DNA of 64,000 nucleotides, taken from NCBI RefSeq assembly GCF_022201045.2, contig NC_068558.1, forward strand, positions 49,889,501 to 49,953,500. The letters are read 5' to 3'. The position numbers and the translations under genes were made by a program. The stretch is from Citrus sinensis. Taxonomy: Eukaryota > Streptophyta > Magnoliopsida > Sapindales > Rutaceae. This document shows positions 23,013 through 37,100 of this stretch, piece after piece; the first letter of the stretch is position 1; every line of letters begins with the position of its first letter. Below the pieces are notes generated by a model that did no database searches, was not told the origin of the DNA, and saw nothing but the letters and a program-made list of their open reading frames with translations.

Positions 23013-23717
23013 CTTTGTATCGACGATATAGAGAGAGAGAGAAAAGAGTGGCCATAAAAATGAAATAAAAAATATAAGTCTAGAGAGAGAAACAAGTGGT
23101 TTTCTTTTTTGTAAACATAGGTGTTGGCATCTCTATGTTATCTTGTCCTTTTCTTGTTATCTTTCAGACATTGAAAACCGGTAATGGGTTGTTTAATGGT
23201 GGTATTGGGTTGACTTCCAGATTTGTCAAAGGGCCGACTAGTTTTTTATTATTATTTTTATTTCCAACTTTTGCTCATGATTTTATTGATAAGGAAAAAG
23301 TCCACACGCTCTAGTGGAGGCTCGTGAGTTACCGACAAAAAGAAAAAGATAAAAATTAAAAAAGTGGAGGCCAGTTAAATTGGGTGCTCCTATCAACGAG
23401 GTGTCAGTGCCGGTGACTGGTGGGCTGAATTTTTCAAGCTTACGCGCCTGTTAGTGCGTGACGTTCTTCGTTTGTTCACCCAGTGTGTCTGTTTGGTTAC
23501 TTGCTGTTATTAAACCGGAGTGATCCAGAGATTCACCTTTTTGCGAGTGATTGTGTCATGTAATCTTTAATTAACCCACCGTTTTAACCTTATTCATGAG
23601 AGCCGTAGATTTCTGTTTCTTCTTTAGATGCTCGCCGCGGTACATGCTCACTAAATCATCTTTCAGCTGCAAATGCATAATTTGATGTCCTCCGCTTTTT
23701 TAAAGGAATTTTTTTTT

Positions 23718-24010
23718 ATAATCTTTTTAGCAAATGTTGGAGTTTATTATAAAATTAAAGGACAAATAAGATCATTCAACAATTGTAAATTTTTTTTTAT
23801 CTTTTTAGCAAGTATTAGAGTTTTAAATACAAAAAAGTATTTTTTGTTTTAGTAATACAAAATTAAAGAAAAATAGAACTATTTAACAATTGTAAATATT
23901 TTTATCTTTTTAACAAATGTTTGGGGTTTATTACAAAAATTTATACTTTTTAATAATGTAAAATTGAAAGACAAATAAAACAATCTAACAATTGTAAATA
24001 TTTTTAATCT
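23718..24010. repeat. Degenerate tandem repeat, about three copies of roughly 80-107 bp
   Basis: Three successive blocks each contain an ATCTTTTTARCAA motif near their start and end with YAACAATTGTAAAT. They begin near 23718, 23799 and 23904. Divergence between copies is substantial. This lies about 900-1170 bp upstream of the WRKY22-like start. Confidence 0.7.
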
Positions 24011-26213
24011 AAACTATCTTAAACTCAATTATTAATGGCATGCCAAGCTTGATAAGATTATTCACCACGAATAGAATTAAACCACATGCTCCACCACTTG
24101 TGCGGGGGCTCGTCAATTCCTTTTAGTTTCATTTTTGCGAAACATACTCCCCATTTGGATACTCAACATATTAGTTGCAGCAATGTCAAAATACAGTATC
24201 CATCGTTTACAACTAAGACTATTGGGGTATCTATTCTCATTTGCTTCCCTAACTTTTGTTTCTTAGTATCAGTATCGACCCAATAAAATATTTTTTTAAT
24301 TAGTGTTCTCTTTGATCTCTATGCATTTTACCGCTCCACCTAAACACGGTCAAAGTAGAACATAATTTCTAAAAATTTAAATTGCTAACATATAAAACAA
24401 CAACTGCTGTTAATTAATAAGACTAATCAGACATTAGTTTTCGCAAATTAACTAAGCTATAGAATAAATAAATAAATAAATAAATAAAATTTAATTTTTG
24501 AAGAACGCTTATAATTGGAAAAGGAAGAAACGGAATGTTTCGTAAAACAAGTGGGAAATGTGCCAACCTAAGCAATCAACAATTACGGTAGATGCTCTTC
24601 AACCTTTTTTGGCAGAGTAATTTTATATTGATGGCAGCGAATCAATTTATTTCCACTTTGAATTTTGCTGTATCCGCTTCGAAATTTTCTTTTATCTAAG
24701 GTATTTTTACGTTTGAGTCTCTGGAGACGTAGCATAAACAGAACATAACTACAGTGTCTCTGCGGGCGCCACGTGTTTAGAAGGAAGCGAATTTGCGTTT
24801 CATAGACGCCAAATAAGGAAGGTTTAGGCTTTATCCAGTCATTTAAATCGACGGCTAAAGTGATCTGGAGTTCATACTTAAAAGAGAAAAACTAATTTGA
24901 TGGGGCGCGTGGCGGTGCACGAAATAAGGTGAATTGGCACTTTGACAGCTTGCAGATTTTTTTATGGGGCCCACCAGGCAAAAGTCATGCCGTTACCAGC
25001 ATCGCGTGCCTCGTGATTCAAATGCGAACCGGTTTCTTTATCTTCAGAATCCTATGACAAGCAAGATCAACGGTCAAGGATTATTTAACCGGCTGGATCA
25101 GGGGGCACCTTTTTTTCCTCTCTTCTAACGGCGGATGATTCGCTGACATTGTCTTAAGAAACTCAAGTAGAACATGTAAGTTGGATTTCCAAGACGTGGT
25201 TAGCACGAGACATTGAATTGTAAAGCGTGTGGGGCAGATCTCTTAATAGGTGGGCCTGCTTGCTATGTGCTGATTGCAAACTCAAAATGGGTTGACCCGA
25301 TCCTATGCACTAGCCTATAAAATAATTTTTTTTATTTGACCAAATTTTGCAGAAATTTATTTGTTCATTTACATATACATATGTATTTTGTAATCAGTAA
25401 TATGTATACGACAAGGAGTTTTAACTTGCGCGGGTTTTTGAAATTTCCGCTTAATTTCCTCGGAACATGTCAATATGATATGCGGAGACATGAAGTCCTT
25501 TCATTTTTCACCTCAACTAATTGATAAGTTTTATCAAACTTGACCATCTTGAATACCTTTTTTTGTTTTTTTGTTTTTGGTTTTATAAGCATCCGTCAGC
25601 GGAAACTAAAAATCTCCTCACCGTCAACCCATGTCAGAGTGATTCAAATCATAGGCTCTTTATACCAATCCTAATCTAATAATGATCCCCTGTTCCTCCA
25701 AAATCAAAACTTTTGAGATTTTATATTTCAGCAAAACCGAATTTGTTGAGCCTAAAATTTGCCAAAAGTGTAAAAAAAAAAAAAAACATTTAATTTATGG
25801 AATGTCTGATTAGTCATAAACTTCACCGTTACTTTCGTTGGATACCAAATGGGCTCAAACTGGCCTAAACACAGGTTCATCAAATGATGGATCCTTAATT
25901 TTAACTAGCTTTTCGCAAACTAGAGATGATTATTGACGGTGTAGATTGAAGATGGCATAAAAGAGATTCTAGAATTGGACCACCACCACTACCTATTACC
26001 TATAAGTCTAGCACACACAACCTGCCGGTGATCCCTTTTTTTTTTCCTCATTTTTCCTTTTTTCCTTTTACCCACGTTCTATGTTATGATATATATATTG
26101 ATATCGATCGAGTTGTAAAGCACTTGCTTTGCAAATTTGGTAGGGATGGGGATGGTTGGTGGAGGTTTTTATTTATTTATTTATTTATTATTATTATTTT
26201 AAATTTTAGATGC

Positions 26214-26249
26214 TAATTCCAATCTACTTCCCACAGTAGATTGGAATTA
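26214..26249. repeat. Perfect short hairpin (14-bp stem, 8-bp loop)
   Basis: TAATTCCAATCTAC is followed after eight bases (ttcccaca) by its exact reverse complement. Likely a remnant of a small inverted-repeat element. It could also form a stem if transcribed. Confidence 0.8.
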
Positions 26250-28166
26250 TGTTTGTTTGTTGGGGGCAAAGGGAGTTGGTCCGAGTCTCTTCATTTGGTT
26301 AGTCATATATAAGCATACATGCTCATCTATATATTTCTTTAATTTGAATCTAGCTAGAATTGAAATGGAACAAGAGCTTGAAGATTTTTGAGCTCCTACT
26401 TTAAAAGATCAGATAAACGCATGGGTCGAAAGATGGAGAATAAAAAAGATTTGGGATGTGGCACATGATCAACAAGCCACGAGTAGTTTATTACCCAGTG
26501 GTCACCGTGGGGTCTTCAAACAACACCTTTTTTTCTTGTTTTTTTTTTTTTTTTTGGGGGGTTTTCTGTGAGAGGACGACGGAAAATTATCGTGGGTTTG
26601 GCACAAGGACTTGCAGTAACTGAAAGATACTTTTGCTATCAATGAGAAATAAAGCAATCGATGCCAAACTTAACCCTCCACTGAAATTTGCTTCATTCAA
26701 TCAATCAATATCTCTCAACGTGCCAAATTTTAGAGAGAGAGGGCACGCACTTTATAGTGGGAAAGAAAGAGGTGCCAGTGGCACACTATGTAAAATAGGA
26801 TGGGGGCACCCCACCACACATGACACATACCACATATAAGGGCGGGAGCCAGGTGTCTTAATCACAGCCTACACATTTCTATGCCACCGGTCAAGTGATT
26901 CTATGAACTTGGTACCTTGACTTCAATTTGAGCCTTCATTTGTGCCGCCTCCATTATCGTTATGAGGCTATCGTTGTAGTCTTCAAAGCCCTTGGACATT
27001 ATCATCGTTCATCAGAAAGAAGTGCCCAAAGTTAAACTTGTATTTTTTAAAAACTTTATGATAGAATGCAACTTTTTCTTATGGAACCAACTTTTTAAAT
27101 GGAATAACAACCAAGTCGTTCAATCCTACAAACGCTCAACTAATTTATCCTTGTATTCAAACAAAGCCATCATGCTCATTCTACTTTCTATCAAACATAT
27201 CCATAATGTTCGCGCTACAAGTGCAATCTGTAGCGCTACCTTGACATCACATTAGGTTATCATTATCTACAGATTTTGCTGAAAAAATTGCACAATTTCA
27301 GCCATCATCAATGTTCTCGAAAGTCTCAGCTTCTTTATATTTCTAATGTGAACTACTACTTTCGAGACATTGCTTTTAGTTGTATTTTTCATTTCCACTT
27401 TCTACTAAGAATTTTCGAAATTCAAAAAATTGTACACCGGTTTAATTTATTTTGGGTGTTCATATGCACGAAGTAGTCACATATGATTCTTCCCAAAAAT
27501 CAAAATTCCTGATCAATGGTTATGGTACCACTTTAATTTAGTTTGGGTACTCAGATACATGAAGAAGTTACCTATGACCAGAAAAAAAGCTACTAGGCAG
27601 TTTCTCAGAGATACCCTCAAAAGCCATAGCATACAAGAAGGTAAAGCTTTATTTTAAAGATGGACTATTTCCAATAGTATAAAATATGAAATCCAATGAA
27701 AATTTTACAAATTAAAAAATATATATAAAACCTGCGCTATATAACTTCAGTATGGATCACAAATCACACAGACCAACGAAACCAACCTTAAATGTCTTTT
27801 ATTTATTCTTAAAGAGTATCATTTACAAAGGTGCACTTAGAAACATAGAATCTTTCCGACTTGGAATGGTCAAAGTAAAAACTGCAAACCTAACATATAA
27901 CTTAAATAGAAATGCTGCCTTAAAAATACAACCATCGTGTTTTCCCATTCACGTTTCCACAATATATACTCAAAAATGGTGGAATTGAGTAAAGAATATT
28001 ATAAGAGAAAAACTCCAATATACCTGATTCTCAGGAGGAGATGATTCAGTTGTGCAACCAAAACTATCCACCATTAAGTATCGGCCTTCTCCCGCTATTA
28101 ACTTCTTTAGGTAAGATCTTCAAGAGAATTGGAAGGTCACCTTCATATCAGCATACCCCATCAGTG

Positions 28167-31100
28167 TCAAGTAGAGCTTGCCCATAATGAGCTAAGCCTG
28201 GATGCAAGCTTTGCACTCTTGTAGTCCTCTCTAAGCTGAATAAACCTGAATCAACAGCCAGATAGGAATTTCAAAAAGGATAAGAAAGTTAAGGTCATTA
28301 ATAGGCTTACAGAAATATACAAAGACAGAGAGACATGCCACAGTGAGAAACAATGTCCTCGTTAAATGTGTCAAGATAAATGCTCACTATCTCGTGCTTT
28401 GTCTGGAAAGTGTGTTTTTAACATTCTTTACTAGTTAGACAGAATGGGCAAGGCATTTGTGATTCTCATGACTTGTAGACAGTAAAGCTAAAGCAAATAT
28501 TTTACAAGGTTTACCATTATATACAACGGAGAAAATGTAAACCAAAGAATAGCATCTGGACTATATCTATTTTAATAATCCGCAGTAATTGAAACTTGGC
28601 TGTTTTAGTGCATAAATAAGAGCCAAAACCAATACCTTTGCGCATCTTTCCGAATACTGGGGGTACCCTCAAACAAAGTAGATAGACTTTCAGGAGCAAC
28701 AATAAAGACATTAGCCATGCTGGAGACAAAAATTTCATTAGTGGATTGAGATAGTTAAAGCTAAAGTAAAATTTGGACATCTACTAAATCTACTACAACT
28801 TACATGCCCAACAATTCAAATTTTTCATCAACAGAAGGAGCGTTAAAGCTGCGCACAAATTCTCCATACTCGGTTATGTCACGCTTCAGGCGTAATCCCC
28901 CACTGCAAACAAAAAAAAAAAAAAAGAAGAAGAAGAAGACAGATAAGAAGCAGAACATGCAAAGACATCAAATGACTTGGTGCTGCCTTGGAAGATGACA
29001 CATCAGTAAATAGCACTGAAATGGAGCTAAAAAGTAAAGGAATTCATCAGAAGACGCATTTTATACATCTACCACAGATAACATCTGCAGGGTTGTCACC
29101 AATAGACTTTGCTCGTTTACAGAGGACGACAAGATAATAGATTAAGGTATATACACAAATCATAAGAAAACCCAAAAAGAGCCACTCTTGACTGCTAGAG
29201 CCAACTGAAAAGAAAGCAAGAACCTACCTAACACAACAAGGTGTCTGCAGAACAAGAACGAAGAAACTCAACTCTCTTATTATTACAAACTTCTCAGTTA
29301 AGAAAACCCCAAATGTTTGCCAAAAAAGAAAACTGAAGCAGGAAAATAAAGCACGGTAACTTAAAAATAGAATTTGGGACTATGCTAATTCCTTTACAGA
29401 ACACTATTATGGCAAATGGAACTGTATACCTATCTAGGTCAAAATATTTTCCAATTCTGTTTCATGAAGAAGGTTTGGTTGTTTATACTTAACTAACAAT
29501 AAATTCTAAATTTCTCATTATACAGGAATAAACTGGTGACTTCCATACAAAGTTACCAAAGATACTGACCTCAGTCATTCACAAAAAGCAAGCAAAACAA
29601 TATGATGATCCCAATAGCTGTTTACATTATCATTGAAGGCAAACATAAGTTCAACAAGCAAAAAATCAGAGCAGTAGAATTACCTGGGATTAAACGTGAA
29701 TTTCTGCCAATGATTAAGCAGGCCTTTATGTAAGCGGTTTCCCTAAAAGAATGAACACTACCACGTTATCCTTCTAAACTTTGTAGATACTCTCATTTTG
29801 GAATTCTAAAGAATATCTCACCACCACTCCTTTTGAGGGGGGTTGAAAACAGTAGAAATTAAAAAACATGAAATGCTCAATACAAGCATTGCACAGTATT
29901 TTAAGATGGATCTGGCACAACTGGTGAATATAGATCTGAACTGGCAGAACGTTTTACTATGTTAAAAGGCATTATTGTTCATAGAACAAAATTCAGCAAA
30001 ATCAAAATTAAATATGCACATCATACACATTTATTTACCAAATGCACAAGGAACTCTCCTGCAAACAAGCAACCATGGCCACCAAAATCAAAGAAATCAT
30101 GCATAGGAAATAGGAATCTTGATAACCAGAAATACTATACCAATTCAGTCAGGAATGCTTGTTTATTGAGACCTTCTAGCGCAGTAAATGCAGCCTCAAG
30201 CACGCGGGAAAGGTAAGCCACAACTCTATACAAAAAGAGAATAGTATATATCAGGAAGTAACATTGAAACAAAATGCCTAGCCTACAAAATATGAAGAGA
30301 AAACACTGTCTGATACTGATCCACAGAAATGGCAACAAAATCACCTTTATCAAAAATTGGAGTCGAAACCTAATACCTTGACTGAGAAAAGTGACCCACA
30401 GAAAATTGTTGAGAAAGAATTAATTCTTGACATTTCATAAAAGAAATGTAGCATTACCAAAGTTTTTGTCCTTGAGATGAAGGAATGAACTAAAGTCTTG
30501 AGAAAGATACATGGGGCAGTGTGTGAGAGAGAGAGAGAAATTCCATTAACAATAACCACAAATTTGGGACAGGCAAAAATAGAGAGCAAGACATCCTATG
30601 TGAGTGCGCATATGATCAGTAAAAGTGGGATTCAGATTATTATTTCCATATATCTAGAGAAAATAATTTTGCTGCCGCACAATGAGTTGAATGCAAAAGC
30701 ATGCAGCCAGATGGTTAAAAGAAGAAAGGAATCGTCTAGCTGCAAACCTCGTGCAGGCATTAGTTGGACGATGATCAGGAGCAATTCCATCATCGGGTGA
30801 TTTATAATCAGATGGCTTTTGCTCAGCTGACAGCAACCGCTCCACCTGCATAAGAGATTATGTAACTTACCAAGAAACTATCCGATTATGAGGAAGAAAA
30901 CAAAGCACAATGTAAATGTGCTGGATCTATACTAGGGGTGTTCAGAATCCAATCCAATCCGCTCAATCCGTCTGATCCGTAGAAATCCGATCAGTGGATT
31001 GGTGGATTGGATTGGATTGAAAATTTGATAATCCGCAATCAGTGGATTGGATATGGATCTACTTCTGTAAATCTGCAAAAATCCGCAAATCCGTGAAAAA

Positions 31101-34100
31101 ATAAAAAGTATTTATTTAATTAAAAAATAAAACTTGTAAATATGGCATTAGTGCTTACTAGTAAAAAAATAAATTAAAATATAATTACATTAACACTATA
31201 TTATATATTATCCGATAATAAATAAAATAAAAATAATTAAATAAACAAATATAACTTTCTAAATAGTTAATTTTCTTGTACTCATCTAAACAAATGAGAT
31301 TTTTTTCATTTTGGTGTGTTATATTTTGAAACTTTAAATGTATTTTGTAACTTTATTTAAACAATTAATTTATTTAAATCTTATTTAATTTTAAATTTGA
31401 TCGGTATTAAAATTATTTTTATATTAAATTTTTTTATTTAGTTAATTCATGGATCGGACAAAATTAAAAATTTTCGGTCTGCAAACCAATCCGTAAAATG
31501 GTGGATTGGATATGAATTGGGTTAAATCTGCATCCAATCCGCAAATGTATGGATTAGATTTGGATTGAATTTCACCAATCCGTGAATTAGATTCGATTGA
31601 AAATTTATAATTTGCAAAATCATGGATCGGATATGGATTGATGTCCAATCCGTAAAATCCGATCCGTGAACACCCCTAATCTATACATTCAAAATGTTAC
31701 TGAAAGAGCGGATTATCTGGACATGTCATTACCACCAACAAATTGACAGAATCATTTATCTATGTGATTCTCTTAACAGTCATGCCCCGTGACCTGTTAA
31801 GGTCCGTCAGAAACTAAATTGCAGATGTAAATTAATTAATGTCAATAACTGACCTCTGCCATCACAGTTTCAATGCATTGTTGAAGCCCTTTATAAGCGG
31901 CAGCCTCTGCGCTGGACATTGCAGTAGCCATTTCTTCACATGAAGCAGCATGTGCACCATCCACAGGCAGTAATAGCCGAGATATAGAATTTGCAAAGTA
32001 CTGTAGATAAAAGTTTAATTTAAATATTCTCAATTTTTCCCTCCATTTTTCAGAAGAAACCAAGTTCAGTTCATATTTATAATCAAAATCTCGAAGTGTT
32101 TTCTCATAAGCTAAAATTAAATATATGAAATTGGCGTCAATGCAAACATACTTGCTGAACTATAGCGACACTACTACCGCAACGTTGTACTGCAACCATG
32201 AAAGATCTGAAACTGCTTTCCCCAGCAGCAGCAGCTGCTTCTGCCTACACATCAACCAATCAATTCCATTACGTGCATCAATTTTTCTAGAGGCATATAA
32301 TGTACATATAACACTGTAGACAATTTTAAAAGGCATGAAGTAGCATGTGGATAGTAGTTACAGCAGATGCAGCCGCAGCAGCCACCCTTCTACTAACACT
32401 TGTGCCCAGCACAAACCTTTCCCTCAGTGCTGCAGCTTCAGTGAGGCTGTCCCTAGCCCTTTCAAGCCCCTCTGTTATATATTGACTGACCTGTAAAAGA
32501 AATATTAGAGTATTCCCCCCCAAAAAAAGAGGCAAAATGCTATGCAAATTTTTAACCAACTTACTTGGTCTAGCAGGCAAGTAAACACTGCTCTCACATT
32601 GGCAGCAAGGGCAGCAGGCTGTAAACGGTAAGTGAAAATCAATGAGTAATAAAATCACATAATATTTGAGACTCATAATACCAAAAATCTCTACACTTCT
32701 CTGCATCTAACCTTAATTTTATTGCATACTTTAAAATAAATAAATAAATGAATAAATAAAATAATTCATCTCAAATACTATCAGACCTGAACCTAATCAC
32801 TCCCAGCATTTCATTTGACAATTTCCCAGCTCATTCCTCCATTCTGATATCACTATCCTGCTTTAGTCGAATCTCAGGTCATTGCTATTTAATTAATGCA
32901 GTAATTAACCAAGACACAGAGCCAAGGGCATAAAAAGCTCCTAATTATAAGTGACAAAACCTAGCACTCATTTAACCTCGCCAGCAAAATAAAGCTGAAA
33001 ACAGTCACCACCATAAGGTAAATGTACATGCTACTTCTTCACTAGTTATTCATAGGTATCAGGAGGAAAAAGAACCAGCTGATAAATATAGTTTTGTTAC
33101 AGGTCTAAAACAGAAAAAGGCAGAAAACCCCCAAAAGTACATCTCCATTGACCCACCTTCTTGCAGTCATCTAGAAATCCCACTAATACATCGGAAAAAG
33201 GAGAAAAGAAAAGAAATGGCCCATTGTTTTCAGTCTTTATATGTTATTATCTTGTTCAATAGTTCACTATATGTATGCTGAGATCCAGCTCAGATTCTAG
33301 ATTACCTGCTGAATACTAAAACTCAATATAAAACCAAAAATATGAATTGCACAAACAAAATATTACTTGAGATGAAAATAAAGTGCATCTTGATAACGCT
33401 TCTTCATTCCAACGCACAAACTCTGTCACAACTGTAACAGATATCTGCTGGGGAGAAGAAGCTACAGAAGCTCCTTTAGAGCGCCCAATTGTCCCTGATG
33501 ACTCAGAAAGTTGCTGGCTTTCAGAACGCAATTCTTCCATCTGCCAGAAATAATACTGGTTGCAGCTACTGTAACAAAATTACAATAAATTTTGATCAAG
33601 AAATGCACTTGATCCATACCTTAGCTTGATATAGTTGTCTAAGAGAAGCCTGTTCATGTTCAGGATATTCCTCCTTGTGAGAAGTAAAAAGACATTCTGT
33701 GACACCTGAACCGACAAAATTTGGCAAATTGAAGTAAATACATCAGTTGGGAGTACATCAATAGTTGATCAAATTTCATAATGTCATTTTGTCTAATATT
33801 TGTATAGATACCATAATTAACCAGAGTCAATTTACTACACTAAATGATAAATCCAACGATGCCATATAACCTCCACCTTATCTGGTTTAACTTTTACAGG
33901 GTAATGCTAATTGCAGGCATCAAAAGGAAGGTTCTTAACCATTTCTGAACCTCTCAACTACAAGAAGGTCTCTCAGTTGTCATAAATTATGACTATCGCC
34001 GAAAGATATCAAGAAAAACATGCAACAAAATTATTTTTCTTCATTAAACATTCATGTTGCACATCTATATTTAAATTACTTGAGACTACATACGACCATA

Positions 34101-37100
34101 ATCAACATAGTCTCTCCTCCCCGTAAAAATGCAATTCCAAACAACTATTTCTTTTAACTTAGTTGTGAGAACGAAGTGTAAGAAATATTCACAAAGCAAC
34201 TAATTCATTACCCTCAATATCCAAATCACCACATCCCACGGTTCGTAGGTCTCTAGCAAGTTCCTGTGTCTTCTCATAAGCAACGGCAAGCATTCTAAGA
34301 TACTGAAGCCTCAAGCCAAACACACCAGAGTTAATATCTGATTGTCACTTTAAACTCACATTTGCATGAATGAATGTAATTTAACATTAGTAATTCTACT
34401 TACTAATAGGAGTCCGCCTTCTTCCATTGGAGGTAGATTCACTAGAGATGGTTTCACTAATAGTTTGTCCAGAATGGCTGTAACCCGCTGCTCCAAAACT
34501 CGCTGAATGAAATATTTAACATTATTGTGAAATAACAACTCAATTTCCGGCCAAAAAGGAAAAAAGTGCAAACATGAAATAAATGAAGGCTAAGGTACCT
34601 GAACTAGAATACTCATGACATAATTAGGAGAAGGGAAAACTGCAGTAATTGTTGCTGCTTCTTTCCGCACAGTATCTGCAACAACAGCGACAATCATACT
34701 AAAAAGCCATTGAAATGTAAACCCTTGTGTTCAGACCAATTCTGATCCTCCAAACCTGTTATTTCTTTGTACAAGGAAGCAAGTCCTCGAGCAACATTGC
34801 TGGGACTAGCTTGAGAACCCTGATCGCCTAGAACTAGTCTGACATCGGCATTCATGACTTCCACATCAATGAACATAGGACGTGTTGCCACATAATGTTG
34901 CATGGCACTAGTACCCCTGTTAAACTGCATTGCAATATGCAAATGTAACCAATAAGATGGTAGGAAAAAGATCCAACTGAGACCAGTTGAAACCACTCAG
35001 AAGAAACGTTGGTACTGAAATAGGGAAGTCAATTTAGCATTCAAATAGACAATACCAGGGTAAGGGCCAAAGAAATAACTTAAATTGTATTAAAAGAAAA
35101 ATACAGAAATAAAGGATGATCATTACAGACACATGCTCAGAGGCAGTGAACGAATAAAAAGGCTTAGGTGTTTATTAAATCCAAGAGAATAAAATCAAAT
35201 CTAAATACAATCTCAAAACTAAGAATTAGAAACACCCTTCAAACTATTCTGAATGAACCACAATTGTTTCTCACTTGGTCATGCATATAAAGAATTGGGA
35301 AGGAGAAAAAGGAAATTAAAAAAAAACAAGTAACTGGAATCAGAGGTGGGTATGAAGAATTAGACCATTCAGGTCTTCTGAAAAATAATCACCTGAGATA
35401 AAATTTTAGCACATTCTGACATGGTAGACAGTTCTCTTCTTTGTGATGCGGCATCAAACCGAGATAACAATCTGTTCTCCAGTTCTAAACAAGGATAAGG
35501 AAACAAAAAATGCAGGCGTCAGTGAAGTGGTAGGAAGATCCACAATTCTACAAAAGGGGCAGAGACAAAATCTTTTCATTCTTGCAAATTTCATCAATTT
35601 TTCTACCAATATTTTTCAGAAACAGTCATTCTGAAAATATAATTCTATTTCAACCACATAAATACTGATGGTTTAGTCATTAAACAACGTTTCAACTTTC
35701 ATAAGAAACATAGTATCTGTTCTCATTGCCAACAATCAGCCAAAAACAATTTCTAAAAATTTATGTGCATCCCAACAGCTGTCGCAAGCCTACGAGTAAT
35801 AAGAATGGCATTATACTGAAGATACCGTACCATTGCAGTAATCCTGAAGATTAGCTACAGCAACTTCTAGTCCTCTGCTAGCATTTGCATTTCCCATATC
35901 TTGTATGCCTTGTCTTCCAATATCTTCCTCAGCAAATGATCCTGAAATCAACGCGGGAAGCGTGAAAGGCATTAATTTTTTTCATATGGATGGAAGATGC
36001 ACCAGACAACACCACAAGGTTTAACCAACGTCAGAACAAATTCTTAACAATTAAAAATATCAATCTCTCCTTTTTCCCTGGGATATCAATCATCAAAAAA
36101 AAAAAAAAAAACCTCTCTCTTGGCCTGTCGCTTTCTTTCACACATATTCACACACCCAAAAAAAAGGTCCCTCAAAAAAAGTTTTCCCTTCCTATAGAAA
36201 AGGGAGGAAGTTCTAGGGGAAAAAATAATAAGCTTTTATGTTATTTGCAAAATAGATCTTTACTTGAGATGAATTTGGATTAATAAAAGAAATTTGTTAA
36301 CTGAAAGAAAAATATTAGTCCAACAACACCAGTTTCTTTCACCGGTAATAGCAGTTTGGTAAAATATGAAGCTATGAAAAACAAGGCCACTAATAAAAGG
36401 GATTAATGCATATCAGCACATGCCATTGACATGATTTTATGGACACATATTAACTTGTAGAAAAGGAAAAAAAAAACTTATGATTCTTGATGGCTGAACT
36501 TATATATGTTTCACCCACTGATTCTAGAGGAAAATCAGAATCATCAGAAGAAATATGCGAGTATACAGTGACCACCAAGGCCATGGGGAGAATAAAGAAT
36601 TTTTCTTGCGAAAATGGACAGCCAATGGAATCATATGAAAGGTAATGCAAACTTACGCAATTTCTCTGCAATTGAAGCAGCCTCAGCAACACGGCTGTCG
36701 TCAGAAAATAAAGGTGAAAGTTCCATTAGGTCACCTGGGCTGCTGTTAAACTCCATCAAGTACTGCAGGATATAGGTTGACAATGAGTTAAACCAATCTA
36801 AACAAAGGAAAGCATAATATTTACTTTTAGCAAGTAGAAGTTTTTATCACAAAAAGGTAGAAGGGGAAGGACTCAGCACACACGATAATATTCAAGCAGT
36901 CCTATACATAATGGTTTCTACGAGGAAAGAAACTAAAAAAATCTACAAAGAAAGTGGAAAAGATAAAACGTGACCCCCCTCTGATTTTATCTCATACTAC
37001 GTCACAGATAAAAAGTACCTTTATGAGGTCAATAGTTTGACTAGCAGTTACCCGCTGAGCATCTGCACTCTGATAAGAAAATGACCATTCATACAAAAAT

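Larger units (their letters stand above)
22843..28166. other. Gene-poor interval between the WRKY22-like gene and SEC10
   Basis: About 5.3 kb. It holds the WRKY22-like promoter, a degenerate tandem repeat, a 14-bp-stem hairpin at 26214-26249 and a weakly duplicated stretch near 27430-27590. I found no coding region with splice-consistent exons. The part at about 24720-25260 is less AT-rich and more complex than its surroundings, but I could not assign it. Confidence 0.5.

Noticed and set aside
27430-27590. Weak direct repeat of about 90 bp (TTTAATTTA-TTTGGGT blocks)
   Set aside because: Similarity is patchy and could be chance in AT-rich sequence.
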